Below, piece by piece: positions 26,100 to 37,787 of a DNA stretch of 64,000 nucleotides (position 1 is the first letter of the stretch; the number at the start of each line of letters is the position of its first letter). Below the pieces are notes generated by a model. It did no database searches. It saw only the letters and a program-made list of their open reading frames with translations, and had not been told where the DNA came from. Position numbers and translations under genes: made by a program. Origin of the DNA: Odontesthes bonariensis (lineage: Eukaryota > Chordata > Actinopteri > Atheriniformes > Atherinopsidae); contig NC_134515.1 of NCBI RefSeq assembly GCF_027942865.1, positions 20,606,227 through 20,670,226 on the forward strand, written 5' to 3'.

Positions 26100-27170
26100 T
26101 ACATAAACACTCTGTAACTATTTTTGCGTGATGGTGTCTGATGACATTATCCACTGTGTCTCCCCAAGGCTGCATCCTCTCCCCTCTCCTCTATATTCTG
26201 TACACCGACGATTGCCGCAGTCGGCAATGAGAATAGATGCATTTTAAAATTTGCTGACAATTCTGTAATAAGTCTCTTACATGATGATGAATATGCCCAT
26301 GGTCCTGTGGTCAATGAATTTGTACTGGTTCGACATGCTTTTCTCCAATTAAATGTACAGAAAACTAAGGACATGTGCATTGATTTTGGACAAAAGCCCC
26401 ATAACACCAATCAAAAAAACAGTAATCAAAAGGCCAGACAGTAGACATCGTCGAAAATTACAAATATCTTGGGACTATTCTGGATAATAAGTTAAATTTC
26501 AACTGCCATTCAGAGAACCTGCAAAAAAAAAGGGCCAGCAACGACCGTCTTGTCTGAGAAAACTACAAGTTTCAGATTGATAAGTCCCTGATGATCTTAT
26601 TCTATAGATCACATGTTGAATCTGTGCTGACTCTTTCTCGCCTCTGCTGGTTTGGCAACCTCAACACGAGGTCAAAAAAATGCACTGAGCAGAGTGATAA
26701 AGACAAGTAATACGATTCTGGGAGTTGAATAGTGCACACTTACGGATCTGTTCAAGAGACAGATAATCAGGAAGGCTTAAGCCATTCCATCTGACAACTC
26801 CCATCCTTTACATTCTGGCCCCCGGCTCAGACTTCCTCGTATAAAAAGTAACAGGAACAAGCACTCCTTCGTCCCTCCAGCCATTTCCCTTTTGAATTCA
26901 GGACAGGGTAGGAGGAGTTGTACCTGATTGGTTGATATTGTTTTTTGTTTCATGTCTCCATGTGGTGTTATTGATGTTGGCAGAAATTGATGATTGATGG
27001 CATTTCTCTACTCTGTATGGACTGCTACTGATGTTGTTTCAGCACACTGTATTATCCCTCCCTCTCAGACTTTTAATCGTATGTCTTTTATTTTTTATGT
27101 CTTTTTTACTTGCTGCAACACTAATTGCCCGTACAAGGACACAAATGAAGCTGAATCTGAATCTAAAGGA
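26100..27170 (+). pseudogene. Decayed L2/CR1-like LINE, RT 3' half
   Basis: Plus-strand translation, with several frameshifts and stops, shows reverse-transcriptase remains. They include a GCILSPLLYILYTDD-like catalytic block around 26165-26210, an FADNS block near 26250, and YKYLGTILDNKLNF at about 26460-26500. A Cys/Leu-rich C-terminal segment (SVLTLSRLCWFGNL) follows near 26620. Beyond 26900 lies a non-coding 3' region ending in GAAGCTGAATCTGAATCT near 27165, typical of such LINE tails. It lies in csrp1 intron 1. It is inactive. The clade call is by resemblance only. Confidence 0.75.
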
Positions 27171-27427
27171 ATTTATCAGTCCACTTGTCCATCTATTTTT
27201 CTCTACTTCAATGAAAATGATCATCATGAATCAAAAGCCTTTCAGCTTTTCAAGAAATCCTTCTCTTTGAAATGTAGTTGACAACTGAATGTGGTTAAAT
27301 CTTTACAGATTTTCATTCATGGACAGTTAAGATCTGGACAAAATAAAAAGTTGACTAAAGTCATAGACATCAGACTAGTTACAGTGTGTGTTTATATCTG
27401 AGCTCATCTTGTATGCGTTGCTAAAGG

Positions 27428-30400
27428 ATGCCTTTAGGAGGAGGAAACAAGTGCGGCCGCTGTTCGAAGACGGTTTACTTTGCCGAGGAGGTTCTCTGTG
27501 ACGGGCGGAGCTTCCACAGGTCCTGCTTCCTGTGCAGTGAGTAAACTATTTGATGTTTCCTGTGATAGTCCTTTTGGCTGAGTCACTGAAATTATGAAAA
27601 TTGCTATCATGGTCACAAACATGCTAAACAAGCCTTATATGGAGAGCACATAAAATATTTCCTCTACAATTCCTAATCTAATAAAACTAACGTTCCTTTA
27701 GAGCCATTTAAGCTTATTTCTATGTACGGTTAAAAGAATTTATTACTGCTGACGAGCATTTGTTGGCAAGGGCAAAAGAGCAGCAAAGCTGAAGACAGCA
27801 GTTTTTTTTTCCTGTTTTGTGCCTCAAAGGTACAAATATTTGATTCCTAGTTCCATCTTCTTACTTCTGAGGTACGCTTGTCTTTTAAAAGAGAATGAAC
27901 AAATGAAGGGGCGATCCCACTGGCTTTTGGCATTGCACTCTTTTGAACTTCAGATTTTTAAAAGCAAACTGATTGGTTAGGAACAATTTAGCAGGCATAC
28001 ATCTCCAGTGACGAACAAAATCCAGTGTGCCGTAATGAGACAAAAAAAAAAAGAAAAAGTGTGGGTACATGGAGTTCTGAGAGGACATATTTGTGTTCCT
28101 GCTTTGTAATCAAACATTCCTGCGCTGGAATTTTGATGAGAACATGTTTCTTCAATAGAACTGTGCCATAAAAGGAAACATTTTGAAGCCTATCTAAACA
28201 CATGGATGAGTTCAACAACATTAACACAAAATATGCAAAGCAATAATATGTGTGTGTGCGTGTGTGTGTGCAAACGCAATGTGTTTGTGCAGTGGTGTGT
28301 GGGAAGAACTTGGACAGCACAACTGTTGCCGTTCATATGGATGAAATCTACTGCAAGGCATGCTATGGCAAGAAACATGGACCGAAAGGCTACGGTTATG
28401 GCCAGGGAGCGGGGACCCTGAGCATGGATAAAGGAGAGTCCCTGGGTATTACGCATGAAACGTCAGTAACCCACAACCACGCATATTTCTTAATGTCTTT
28501 TCGACCTTCCGTTCAAATGTGTGACCTCTTTCCCTATCAGACCCGCTCCACATCGTCCGACCACCAACTCAAACCCCTCCAAGCTGGCTCAGAAGTTTGG
28601 AGGGTCAGACAAGTGTCCCCGCTGTGGCAAGGCTGTCTACGCTGCTGAGAAGGTGATCGGAGCTGGGAATGTAAGAAAACCTCACATGTATACGCATGTT
28701 CATGTCAAAAACTGCCCTTCAAAAAAATAAATAAATAAAATCAACCGTCCGTGTACTCACAGGCCTGGCATAAGACTGGATGCTTCACCTGTGCCACGTG
28801 TGGGAAGAGCCTTGAGTCGACCACACTAGCTGACAAGGATGGAGAAATCTACTGCAAAGGTACCACTTCTCTGTGGAAACACAGAGATTATTCAGCACAA
28901 GCACAAAACACTGGTACGAAATATATGTAGCAGTCAGGCTTAATGTTGGACTAAGTAAATACAAACACTATTTATGAAGCAATTTTATGACTAATGTTGT
29001 GGGAATATAACACTGTAGATGGGAAAGCTTTTCAATTATATAAGATATATTTTCTTAATTTGGTTGGTTTGAGAATAGCTAACATTTGCAAGGTCAAGCT
29101 CATCTTAGAGCTGTCCAACAGCACTTTTGAGTCCAGACCTGTTTCAAATGTTAATGCCTTACCGCCAAAAAGCTTGGCAGGCTTATTCCATGCTTATTCT
29201 TTCCGGCCCAAGGCAGCTGCACGGGTCTGAAAGGCAGATGACAAAAGTGATGCATCTTAATGGTGCGCTTCATGACTGAAAAGGCTAGACTGCACAAATC
29301 AAACTTTGGGGGGAAATGACTGGATATCAGTCTAACAGTGCTTAGAAAAAGTCTACATCCTGGTTAAAAAGGTAAAGTTTTTTTTATGCAAAAAGTAAAA
29401 GTTTCATGCGCAGCAAGAAGGTCCCCGATTCTCTCTGAGAACTCTCCGGCTTTCACCCACAGTCCAAAACCAAGCATGTTACTTTGATCGGTAATTCTAA
29501 ATTAACCGTAGGTTAACAGGCCTATTTTTCAGTGTCTATGAAGAATTGATAGATGAAAAGAAAATCAGCCTTTCAGGACTCCCTGATACAGCCCAATAAG
29601 AGCCCAGATAAGAACCCCAGTCATAAAATCATCATTGCAAATATTTATAATTTTTTTTGAGCTACTTGACTAATTTGAATTTCCCCCATTGGGGGATGAA
29701 TAAAGTATTTTTCTATTCTATTCTATAAATCCTCACGTTTCCCTCAGTATGTCTGATCAGGATCTTTTCTGCAAAGACGCCTGAGCGCTGTGAAATAAAT
29801 AAAAAAAAACATAATTTAAAAAAAGTTGGGGGCGTTCACACTAATGCCACCAGCAAGGTGTTTTTTTTAGTCACCACCCTGTGAGTGTCACAATGACTTG
29901 TAATAAACACAATATTTCAGCAGAGGGCCCACTAACACTAACAAATAGCTTTGAGTATACACCCATAAAAGGCAAAAATAGCATTTTAGGGTTAATAGGG
30001 TTCCTTCATTGTGAATATTAGGAGGCTAAAGCTCAGAGGTTGAGGCTGTTGCAGAAGGTCAGCAGTTAAATTCCCAACCCAAGTGTCCTCAGGCAAGACA
30101 CTGAGCCCCACTGCCCCATATGTGTTCACCACTGCATTCTATATGTCTGTATCATAGAAATAAGAGCTAAATTACTGAAATGTTTTACTCATATTATTAT
30201 TATTATCATTATTATTATTATTTACTTATACATAACTATTATTCATTGTGCCATTTTACTCTAAGAGTGCATCTATTTGTGTGCCTCTATACAAAAACGG
30301 CCTTGCTATGGGTGGATTTAACTGAATTCAAATACATGTTTAATGTTTAAATGTTTTTTAATCTGAAGCACGCAGTTTTATTTTTGTGAAACTTATTTTG

Positions 30401-30945
30401 ATCATGGTGCAAATTGTATAACTAACATCTACAGCATCATTGGACAGTATCTATAAACTCTTTGAGCAGATGTATCAACACGTGGCCTGCACGTACACAG
30501 GCTAGTTAGCGTAGTTTGTGTTGGTTCAGCGTTAATAACCTATCCTCCAATGCGTTGACGTCAAAGGAAAGGCCTGTCTACATTTGCATGTTTGTTCGCT
30601 CAAAAAACAGGACCTTGCTCAATGAATCGTTCACATATTATTCCCTGTATGAATTATAAGAAGAAATCTACTTCATTATTTTACAGTCATCCTGGAGCAT
30701 AAACTCAAGGCCTGCTCCTGACACTACAGACCCCCCTTCCAAAGGAAAGCTAAAAAAAATGGTCAAAATGGGGCTAACCAAGGCTTAGTTAGCAAATCAG
30801 TCAGTCAGTGATATGGCATTGACGGTAAAGCGTGGAGCTCGATGACATATTACCTTTGTTTTCAACAGGGTGCTATGGCAAACACTTTGGCCCCAAAGGA
30901 TTTGGGTACGGACTTGGAGCCGGGGCGTTGGCGCACACCCAGTAG
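27428..30945 (+). CDS. csrp1: Cysteine and glycine-rich protein 1 (CRP1), two LIM domains
   Basis: Five coding exons, 27428-27536, 28293-28461, 28541-28670, 28763-28859 and 30869-30945, give 193 residues, the length of mammalian CSRP1. LIM1 uses C9, C12, H30, C33, C36, C39, C57 and C60. It is followed by the glycine-rich [12 protein letters not shown] repeat (about residues 64-75) with its adjacent basic KK. LIM2 uses C118, C121, H139, C143, C146, C149, C167 and C170, followed by [12 protein letters not shown] and a short tail. CRPs are adaptors that bind alpha-actinin and zyxin on actin bundles and act with SRF in smooth-muscle and cardiac programmes. LIM2 has H-X3-C instead of the usual H-X2-C because of one extra Gly (residue 142). 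The start Met is the first in the exon and precedes the family N-terminus. The gene lies upstream of phlda3, as in mammals. Confidence 0.96.
29459..29515. repeat. Fragment of a common fish dispersed repeat
   Basis: The stretch from CAGTCCAAAACCAAGCATG to TTAACCGTAGGTTAAC is a degraded version of the block also found at 59205-59260 (AAACATGCACGTTTAG...TTGACCCTAGGAGTG). It lies in the last csrp1 intron. Confidence 0.55.
29655..29730 (+). repeat. LINE 3'-end fragment with (TTCTA)n tail
   Basis: TTGAATTTCCCCCATTGGGG followed by ATGAATAAAGTA and a (TTCTA)n run is the typical 3' terminus of CR1/L2-like fish LINEs. Only the terminal 75 bp or so are present, as expected for heavy 5' truncation. Confidence 0.75.
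30030..30140. repeat. Dispersed repeat fragment
   Basis: The string around CCTCAGGCAAGACACTGAGC, followed by CCCACTGCCCC, belongs to a short repeat seen throughout fish genomes. It is recognised from memory, and its class is not determined. Confidence 0.5.
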
Positions 30946-31291
30946 AAACCACAGTGCCAGGTCTCCAGATGACTGTACTTCTCTCTCCATTCTGCAGAGG
31001 GCATGTTGCTACAGTTACCCGGACACACATATCCTTCACACAAACCTGTATCCTGTACAGTCGGCAAGAAAACACGCCAGAAAAATAATGTCATAGACCA
31101 CGAATGCTGATAAACGTATTGCTGATGCATAAAACTACTCGTACTCCACTCTTGACTTAAATAAATTTCAACATTGACATTATTCTGAAGTTGTTGCTTT
31201 GTTCTGCAAATGTAATCATGGTATCTCAAGATAATACACTATATGTAATACAGTAAATATCTCTTGTTTATAGCATGACTTGATGATAATG

Positions 31292-31297
31292 AATAAA
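31292..31297 (+). terminator. csrp1: csrp1 poly(A) signal
   Basis: AATAAA lies 347 bp downstream of the csrp1 stop codon and is followed within 30 nt by an A-rich then GT-rich stretch. An earlier AATAAA near 31159 is an alternative. Confidence 0.6.
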
Positions 31298-32165
31298 ATG
31301 TGAAAAAAAAATGTTTTTCAGTGTCATTTATTCAGTGAATAGGGAAGGGAAGTAGCTCGGTTGGTTGAGCGAGTTTAAAGACATGACATGTGTACATGCC
31401 ATTCCTCCCATAATATTGCAGTGACACACCTCCCACTGCCGTTATCACATGAGATGGCTTCGGCATGGTGTAGAATTGGGGGAACAACCTTCACTCCAGC
31501 CACAAAGTTTAACTGTCAGAAAGAATTAACCACGAGCTTCAACTTTATCTCTTAAAAGTTCAAGAAGCAAAAGCGTGAGCAAACTGTGTAAGATTTGAAG
31601 TTTATCACGAGCAGGCTAAGTATTTTTGACACATTTGTTTATGGGAATGAGCGGGATTATGAAATATGTAAAATGATATATCAGTCCTTCCTTGCACCCA
31701 TTTTCTGCTCAACAAAAACATTTTCTCCTGTAGGCTGCTTTGTTTCTCTCTCACAAACGTCCAACGCTGCAACACTTGAACTCTTTGTCCAAACTTTAAG
31801 CCTCCCACTCGCATTCCAGCTTTCAAAGAGACAAGAATAAGCAACATGTCCTAAAAAAAAATTGTGGTTTTAAGTTTTAAATTTGATCAACTATCTTTCG
31901 CTGCTTCACATTCACATCAGGAGTTTCGGTGTTTCAGGTATTTTCACGAAAGGTGCGCTGCGACCAGTAAAAGGTGCGTTACTGATGACGCGTCAACCCA
32001 ACGCAGACTGTAGTCTGTCTCTCTCTCTCACGCACACACAGGCAGAGATACTAACACACACGAGGCATACTCAGGCAAGGAATTCCATATGCAGCCCGGA
32101 TCTCCTCTGTCGTCACAGCAGAGGAGGCGGGCTGCTTCTTGAAGAAAGAAGGTCCACAGAGGAGC
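31298..32165. other. csrp1-phlda3 intergenic region
   Basis: No gene recognised. A tRNA A-box-like string (TAGCTCGGTTGGTTGAGC, near 31352) has no partner B box. A C/T-CA-rich tract at 32015-32060 precedes the phlda3 promoter region. Confidence 0.5.
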
Positions 32166-32185
32166 CGGGCATGTCCAAACATATC
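32166..32185 (+). promoter_or_regulatory. phlda3: Candidate p53 response element upstream of phlda3
   Basis: GGGCATGTCC followed directly by AAACATATCC gives two RRRCWWGYYY half-sites with no spacer. The first matches 10 of 10 and the second 9 of 10 (A for the core G). It lies 221 bp before the phlda3 start codon. PHLDA3 is a known direct p53 target in mammals, so the position fits the biology. Binding is inferred. Confidence 0.6.
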
Positions 32186-32405
32186 CAGCCAGACCAGCCT
32201 TCCAACCTGTATGGTGTGCTGTCATAACCAATAGGTTGGACTTGCAATCTGTCTATATTTTTCAAAAGGTTGTTTTCATAAATGTCTTAGCTCGAATAGG
32301 ACACGATACATAGCTACAAAGGCGTACTTAATGGATTCATCACTGCTGAAGACAACTGTCTTTTTGGTTTGAGACTCATTCTGAGGACCGCGGCTCAGCC
32401 TGGCC

Positions 32406-32834
32406 ATGTCTTTCCCAATCAAAGTGATGAGGGACGGGGTGCTGGAGAAGCGCAGCAGCGGGCTTCTCCAGCTGTGGAAGAAGAAGCGCTGTACGCTCAC
32501 TGAGGAGGGGCTGCGCTTGCACAACTGCAAAGGCGGCGTCGGCGGCGGTGATGCTCCAGGTTCGGCGTGGAGCTCCAAAGCCAAGGAGCTCCGCTTCGAG
32601 CGCATGGCCACAGTGGACTGCGTGGAGTACAAACGAGGGCTGGTGTACTTCACTGTGGTCATGGCTACAGGCATGGAGATCGACTTTCGATGCTCGCAGG
32701 ACGGCACGGCGTGGAACGCAGAGATTGCCTTGGCGCTGGTGCGCTATAAGAACCTGCAGGCCGTGCAGACTGGGAGGAACCGGCACCTGTCCACGACACA
32801 TCTGGGCAGCGCCGGGGAGGATGAGGAGCTCTGA
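32406..32834 (+). CDS. phlda3: Pleckstrin homology-like domain family A member 3
   Basis: A single uninterrupted coding exon of 142 codons. The protein is almost entirely one PH domain (about residues 7-115). It starts with VMRDGVLEKRS, then the basic strand WKKKRCTL, and ends with the helix containing WNAEIALALVRYKNLQAV. In mammals PHLDA3 binds phosphoinositides at the plasma membrane, competes with Akt and blocks its activation. It is a p53-induced growth suppressor. Mammalian PHLDA3 is about 127 residues. The extra length here is a Gly/Ala/Ser-rich loop after HNCKGG (about residues 41-55) and an acidic tail. The Met chosen is the first in frame and begins the family consensus MSFPIKVMRDG. 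It sits between csrp1 and tnni1 as in human. GC content is higher than in the flanks, consistent with a CpG-rich promoter/coding island. Confidence 0.96.
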   Translation: MSFPIKVMRDGVLEKRSSGLLQLWKKKRCTLTEEGLRLHNCKGGVGGGDAPGSAWSSKAKELRFERMATVDCVEYKRGLVYFTVVMATGMEIDFRCSQDGTAWNAEIALALVRYKNLQAVQTGRNRHLSTTHLGSAGEDEEL

Positions 32835-34419
32835 CTCGAAGGTCAGTTTTCTGAGAGGTCTTTAACTCGCTGTCTTCTTCAAATGTCAACTTAAATTTGG
32901 TTTGTGACAGTGAGGCACCACACCCACTCCTGGTTTAAAAGCTTTATTTCACTTTGTTCCTACAAGACTCTATCAGTGAAACTGTCAGTTGACCAAATGA
33001 ATCAGCACAACACCTATAGAGCACGAGCTTTAACGAATTATCTTTAATGACTGCCTTTTCAAAAAACTTTAATCCAGAATGTCTTCCATCAAATGAAAGT
33101 GGCCACACACTGCAGCAGATGACACATCAGTTAATCTCCTCTCTGGGTGAAATGGTGCTATCACTGGAAAAAGCTGGTGCAGTGACTAACTAAAAACATC
33201 CAATCATTTGGGGATGAGATGACACATGTGTGGGAATCACTGGAGTTAAACCTATGCCGAAAGTAAATCACAAGTACCACTTCAATGTTAAGTGTTCCAC
33301 TGAATTACAGTCATGCCAGTGTTTCCTTACAGTCTGCCTTCACTGCACCTCAGTCCTCTCAGGACACAAACCCCTCTCACTCGAGGACATAATTACGATG
33401 CAATATGAGCCTCCAAAATAACATCTGCCTGCCTCTCCCTCATCAGGCAGGGGATTATTTTTAAACTCTCACACACACATTCAGACAAACACACACACAG
33501 ACTCTCTTCTCTATTTAATGAAAACAGTTCAGGCATTTGGTGTTGTGAGATCTAAGAGTTTCGTGCCTTTTTTTCAGCTTTTCATCCATCCTACCACAAC
33601 AGAGTTGTTTGCTGAAACTGATGATTGAAATCTGAAATGAACCGAGTGTGAAAGTCTGAACTATGAGCTCACAGCTCAGGAATCCACAGCGATGCTTCCT
33701 TAAGAGAGCTGCAAAAGTCAAGTGCTCAAATTAACTTAGTAGCCGTGGCAACAGTGTAAAATAAGTCACTGCATTTCGTAGAACATCATCAGCTGCCTCA
33801 GTGTTGAAAATATCAATTAGCTGCTGAAAATGTAAAAATATTCTCCTCTCTCTTCAGCTTTCCTGCTCCCTGGGTGTGAGTCGGTCAGGGGAGAGATAAA
33901 GGTCATCACAACCATGGGCTTGCTTCTGTGCTGCACAGCATCATGGGATGTATGGAAAAGCCATCAGTGAATATGGATCAAAGTACTGAGAAAAAGAATC
34001 AAGGGAAATCCCTTTGCCTTCCCTGATGAACATGCTGTCTCACAAAGCATGGGATTTTGCTACGGATTACAGCTTTTTATTGTTCTGACTTCATTTCCTG
34101 AGGTCACTGCGCAGGCTCCTGCAGGAAAAGAAAGATATTTTATGGACAGAAAGTGTTGAGCTTGAATACACATACACTTTGTGCCTTGGTATTTCAAAAC
34201 TATTCTCTGCTTAAGACATTCTTTTTTAATGCTGTAACAAAGGTAATTTAGTCATGATTTCGATTAAATCCCTTGCTTTGAGAACTTCTGTTACAGACTG
34301 AACAGATCTGTGCGTCTGTCAAGTTGAATATGAAGAAGAAGTATTTTGTTAGTATTCATTGCACATTGCAGTCAGTGTATTGTCTGAAACCATGTACAGT
34401 ATTACAATTGTAAAATAAA
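32835..34419 (+). other. phlda3: phlda3 3' UTR and flank
   Basis: No coding content. A plausible poly(A) signal, AATAAATAAATA, lies at 34414 onward, giving a 3' UTR of about 1.6 kb. A shorter form cannot be excluded. It contains short CA runs near 33470-33500. Confidence 0.4.
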
Positions 34420-37400
34420 TAAATACATTTTTTTGGAGAATCTTTCACCATATTTTCTATATTTGAATATAGCTTCCTTCCATCCTGTACATTGGCACAT
34501 ATGCCTCGTGTCTGTTAGCATTAAACTCTCAGCTCCAATTCATTTTAGGTCCACACCATTAATGTCAATGCTCGTCTGTTTCCGGTTGTGCTGCAACCTT
34601 GCTGTTGTAGCCTCTGGAAAATGCACGCACCCCAGCTGCATAAACACACACACGGGCACCGTGGCGAATGCATATCTGCCAGAGTCAGGACACCTTTTGT
34701 TGTGAACTGGGTGGAGGACTAATGAGAAGCGCTGTGGGCCTGAGGCATGTGCACACAAACATCCACCCACACATGTTCACCTATAAGAGCACACCCAACA
34801 CGAGATTCAGCACGGCCGAAGCATCAGCAGACTCCTGTTACCAAGACATAGCTTACATTGTTCATTTAAGAGTGTTTTTCTGCCCGTGTGTGTCTGTTTT
34901 TCAAGAGTATAGCAGTTTGTGTTTGAGATGTGTGTGTGTGCTTGTGTACTCGTCGGGGATAAAGGGCCGGCTGTGTTGCGATGTCTCTCGTTTCTGTGGA
35001 AAACCCCAATGCAAGCCACACCGCATGAGTCAGCAAGGGACCAGAAGCAGTTCAAGGAGTGGGAAGACACCCACCGATGGATCTATTTACAATGTGTGTG
35101 CGTGTGTGTGTAGTGTGACTGCAGAGGCAGGTGTAAATACACACACAACTTCATGAATGGCAGCTGTGAAGGTGCAAATATATGTGCCATATTTGCCACA
35201 TGGCTTCAAAATTCAGTTTGTCTGTATATACTCACATTCCTGCGTGGAATGCTTTGTCTAAACATTGTAACCTCTGTCCAGGGCTTCTGCTCTTCTCAGC
35301 AGATAAAAACACATGTGGACGTGCACTTTCATTAAACCCGATCTTAGAAGCTACAGTTGAATGAACGCTTGTCAGAGCTGGACTCCAAATGTTTTCCTTA
35401 TGTTCACAGCACTTTTATTGTTAGTAGAGCAGTCATTTGATCAGTTTATCAGTGCCCATAGAAAAAAAATGGATAAGAGCTGTTGTTGACTAAGATGTTA
35501 GTCAGTGACAGACTGAAAAACTTAAAAAAGGTTATAAGAGCCATGCACACTTCTTTGGGGTTTTTGACAAGATGGAGCTGCTGTGTGAGTGTTAAACCAC
35601 TAGAGGTCTGTCTCCCCTGTTAAATGGAGAGAACCTCTGTGTTCACCCATACTTGTATTACCATCATGTCTCATATGGGTGTAGCCTGGGAATTCCCATG
35701 CTGCTTTGCGCGTGATTTCATTCACCATCTCATCGAGATGTGGACACGTCAGCCAGGCTAATATGGGTGTGTAAAATAATGTAAATGTAAGGCTACATTT
35801 TTAGCCAGGTTTTGATATTTCAATTAAATACAACTTCGGTTCCTTTCAGGCTTTTATAGAAACACCTTGTTAGAGATTAGTTATGTGGTTCCAATAGTTT
35901 TGTCCTCTCCTAAAAAAAGTAAATGCTGTCTCACTTAAAAAAACTCAGACAGGTCTAAACCAACGCCGGAAAGAAAGGAGGATCTTTGGCCACTCTACAG
36001 CCAACAAGTCTTAAGAACATTGTACTTTGGTAATATAAATCAATGATACAAATCTAAAAATTGTTACTTACATTTGCATCTTTTTAGATACAACGAAGGG
36101 AGGAGACGGGGCCCACTTTGAAGGCAGATGGAAGAACTTTACATTTTTTTTGATAAAAACTCATAAAGAACACATGATTTAACTTTAAAGGTGTCTCAGA
36201 AAAAAATGATTGCACAATAATAACTACAGTTATTATTCATATTATCATACACAGTGATGTAGTGCAGGATATGTACAGGTTTATGGAGTGTACCCACTTA
36301 TTTTTCAGTCTTCATAGAGTGTACCTACTTCTAAATCCCCTCTTATTATGACCACCATGTGCAATACTGTGTGGCAAATCAGTTTTATTTATAAAGTCAT
36401 GACCTGACTGTCTCTGCTTTTCACTGGCTAATACTAGTAGCCTTTATTTGAAGGGGTTGGTTACATTCATGCATGGGATTTAGAGCATTTATTTTGTACT
36501 GATCCTGACTCTCTAACGTCATCCCTAACATCAGAAGGCATGTGACAATATGCAAAGATTTGTGGCCCTTTTTATGATCAACTAAATATGGCAAAGTACT
36601 CTTACATGTCACTGTTTATAACACCAAGTGGGTATGTTTTGCTGAATAGGTTGTTCAAATAAAAATCTCCAGAGGTTAAGAGCATTCCCACTTCTCCAGG
36701 GACCACTGCACATACATATTGTTAATTCATTTAGAAAACTGTGTAGAAGCTTGTGTAGAAGTGAGAATGAAACCCCAGTGTTAGTGTCCCCCTCTAGCTC
36801 AGAGTGCAGGGGATCCGAGAGGCAAAGGGAGGACAAAGAAGATGATGACCCAGGTAGCAGCAAAAAATTCAGTGGCTGCCATCCACCCTCCACTACCGCC
36901 TCTAGCACCGACACTAACAGTGAAACAGAGAAGGTAGAAATAGAGTCGGCCTCTCCTCTACCTCTGTGCCAAGGGAGAGAAAAAGAGAGGAGGATGAAGA
37001 TGATGCGAGAAGCAGCAAACGTTTGAGATTTTTTACAGAAGTTGCTACCATAAACATCATTTTGCTGCCATACATTATAGAGGCAGTACCTGTTCCCACA
37101 CTGGATAATAAGACTGGCCTGCTCAGCTTCTAATATAATACTTGAGTATGATTCCAGTTTAGCTTTTTCTTCTGTAGAGAATGGAAATATAAACGATCTG
37201 TTAAAATCTTGTTTGATTTGATTTATCATGTATCCATGATTCTTTAAATAAAAGTAATCCACATTCTTAATTACATTCAAGATATTTTGTCCTTTCCATA
37301 TCCAAATGAATTGAATATTATGTCCTTAATTGTGCAATCTAATGGGTGTTCATATATACATATACATATATAGATAATGTCTGCATTATTTTTTGTAGTT

Positions 37401-37787
37401 TTCTCTCATTTATATACTTGAAATGAGGGTCATGATACTGCGGTCCTAAAACCATAGCCTCTCCGAGGCAGCAGAAACCCTTAACTCATTTGACAAAGAA
37501 CAAACTACTTGTATTATGTATTAAAACCAAAATGGTTAGGGTATTGAAAATGACATGGTTGTTATGATTATGCATGAATATGTATGTAATAAATACCATT
37601 TAATTAAATCCAATTAATATTTAACACATGAGCTCTTTCCTGGTTCATTATTTGAGCTGCTATCATTCTCCCATGATGTGCAAGGCTAAAACTCCAGGTT
37701 CAAACTGCTTGCCCCTAGTTTTGCTACATAAATCTGTGACAGACAAATGGTCAGAGCAAGATTATGCAGTTGGAGAGATGGGCATGA
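34420..37787. other. phlda3-tnni1 intergenic region
   Basis: No gene confirmed. It holds short CA/TG runs (34630-34660, 34925-34945 and 35093-35112), the 79-bp transposon at 35682, and a coding-like stretch at 36751-37110 that is discussed in the findings. The minus-strand open frame 37280-36609 is judged to be a shadow of that stretch. Confidence 0.5.
35682..35760. mobile_element. 79-bp micro-transposon with 9-bp target duplication
   Basis: It starts TAGCCTGG and ends CCAGGCTA (8-bp perfect TIR). It is flanked on both sides by ATATGGGTG (35673-35681 and 35761-35769). The first about 46 bp and last about 36 bp match the ends of the larger element at 51040-53233 with only three differences, so this is an internal-deletion derivative. 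It contains the palindromes GGGAATTCCC and CATCTCATCGAGATG near each end. The 9-bp duplication suggests Mutator-like or Merlin-like transposition. Confidence 0.88.

Noticed and set aside
31346-31375. tRNA-like A box (TAGCTCGGTTGGTTGAGC)
   Set aside because: No B box and no cloverleaf downstream. At most a tiny tRNA-derived SINE remnant.
36609-37280. 223-codon minus-strand open frame
   Set aside because: It opposes the Ser/Glu-rich plus-strand stretch and is Leu/Ser/Phe-rich, as expected for its antisense. No domain.
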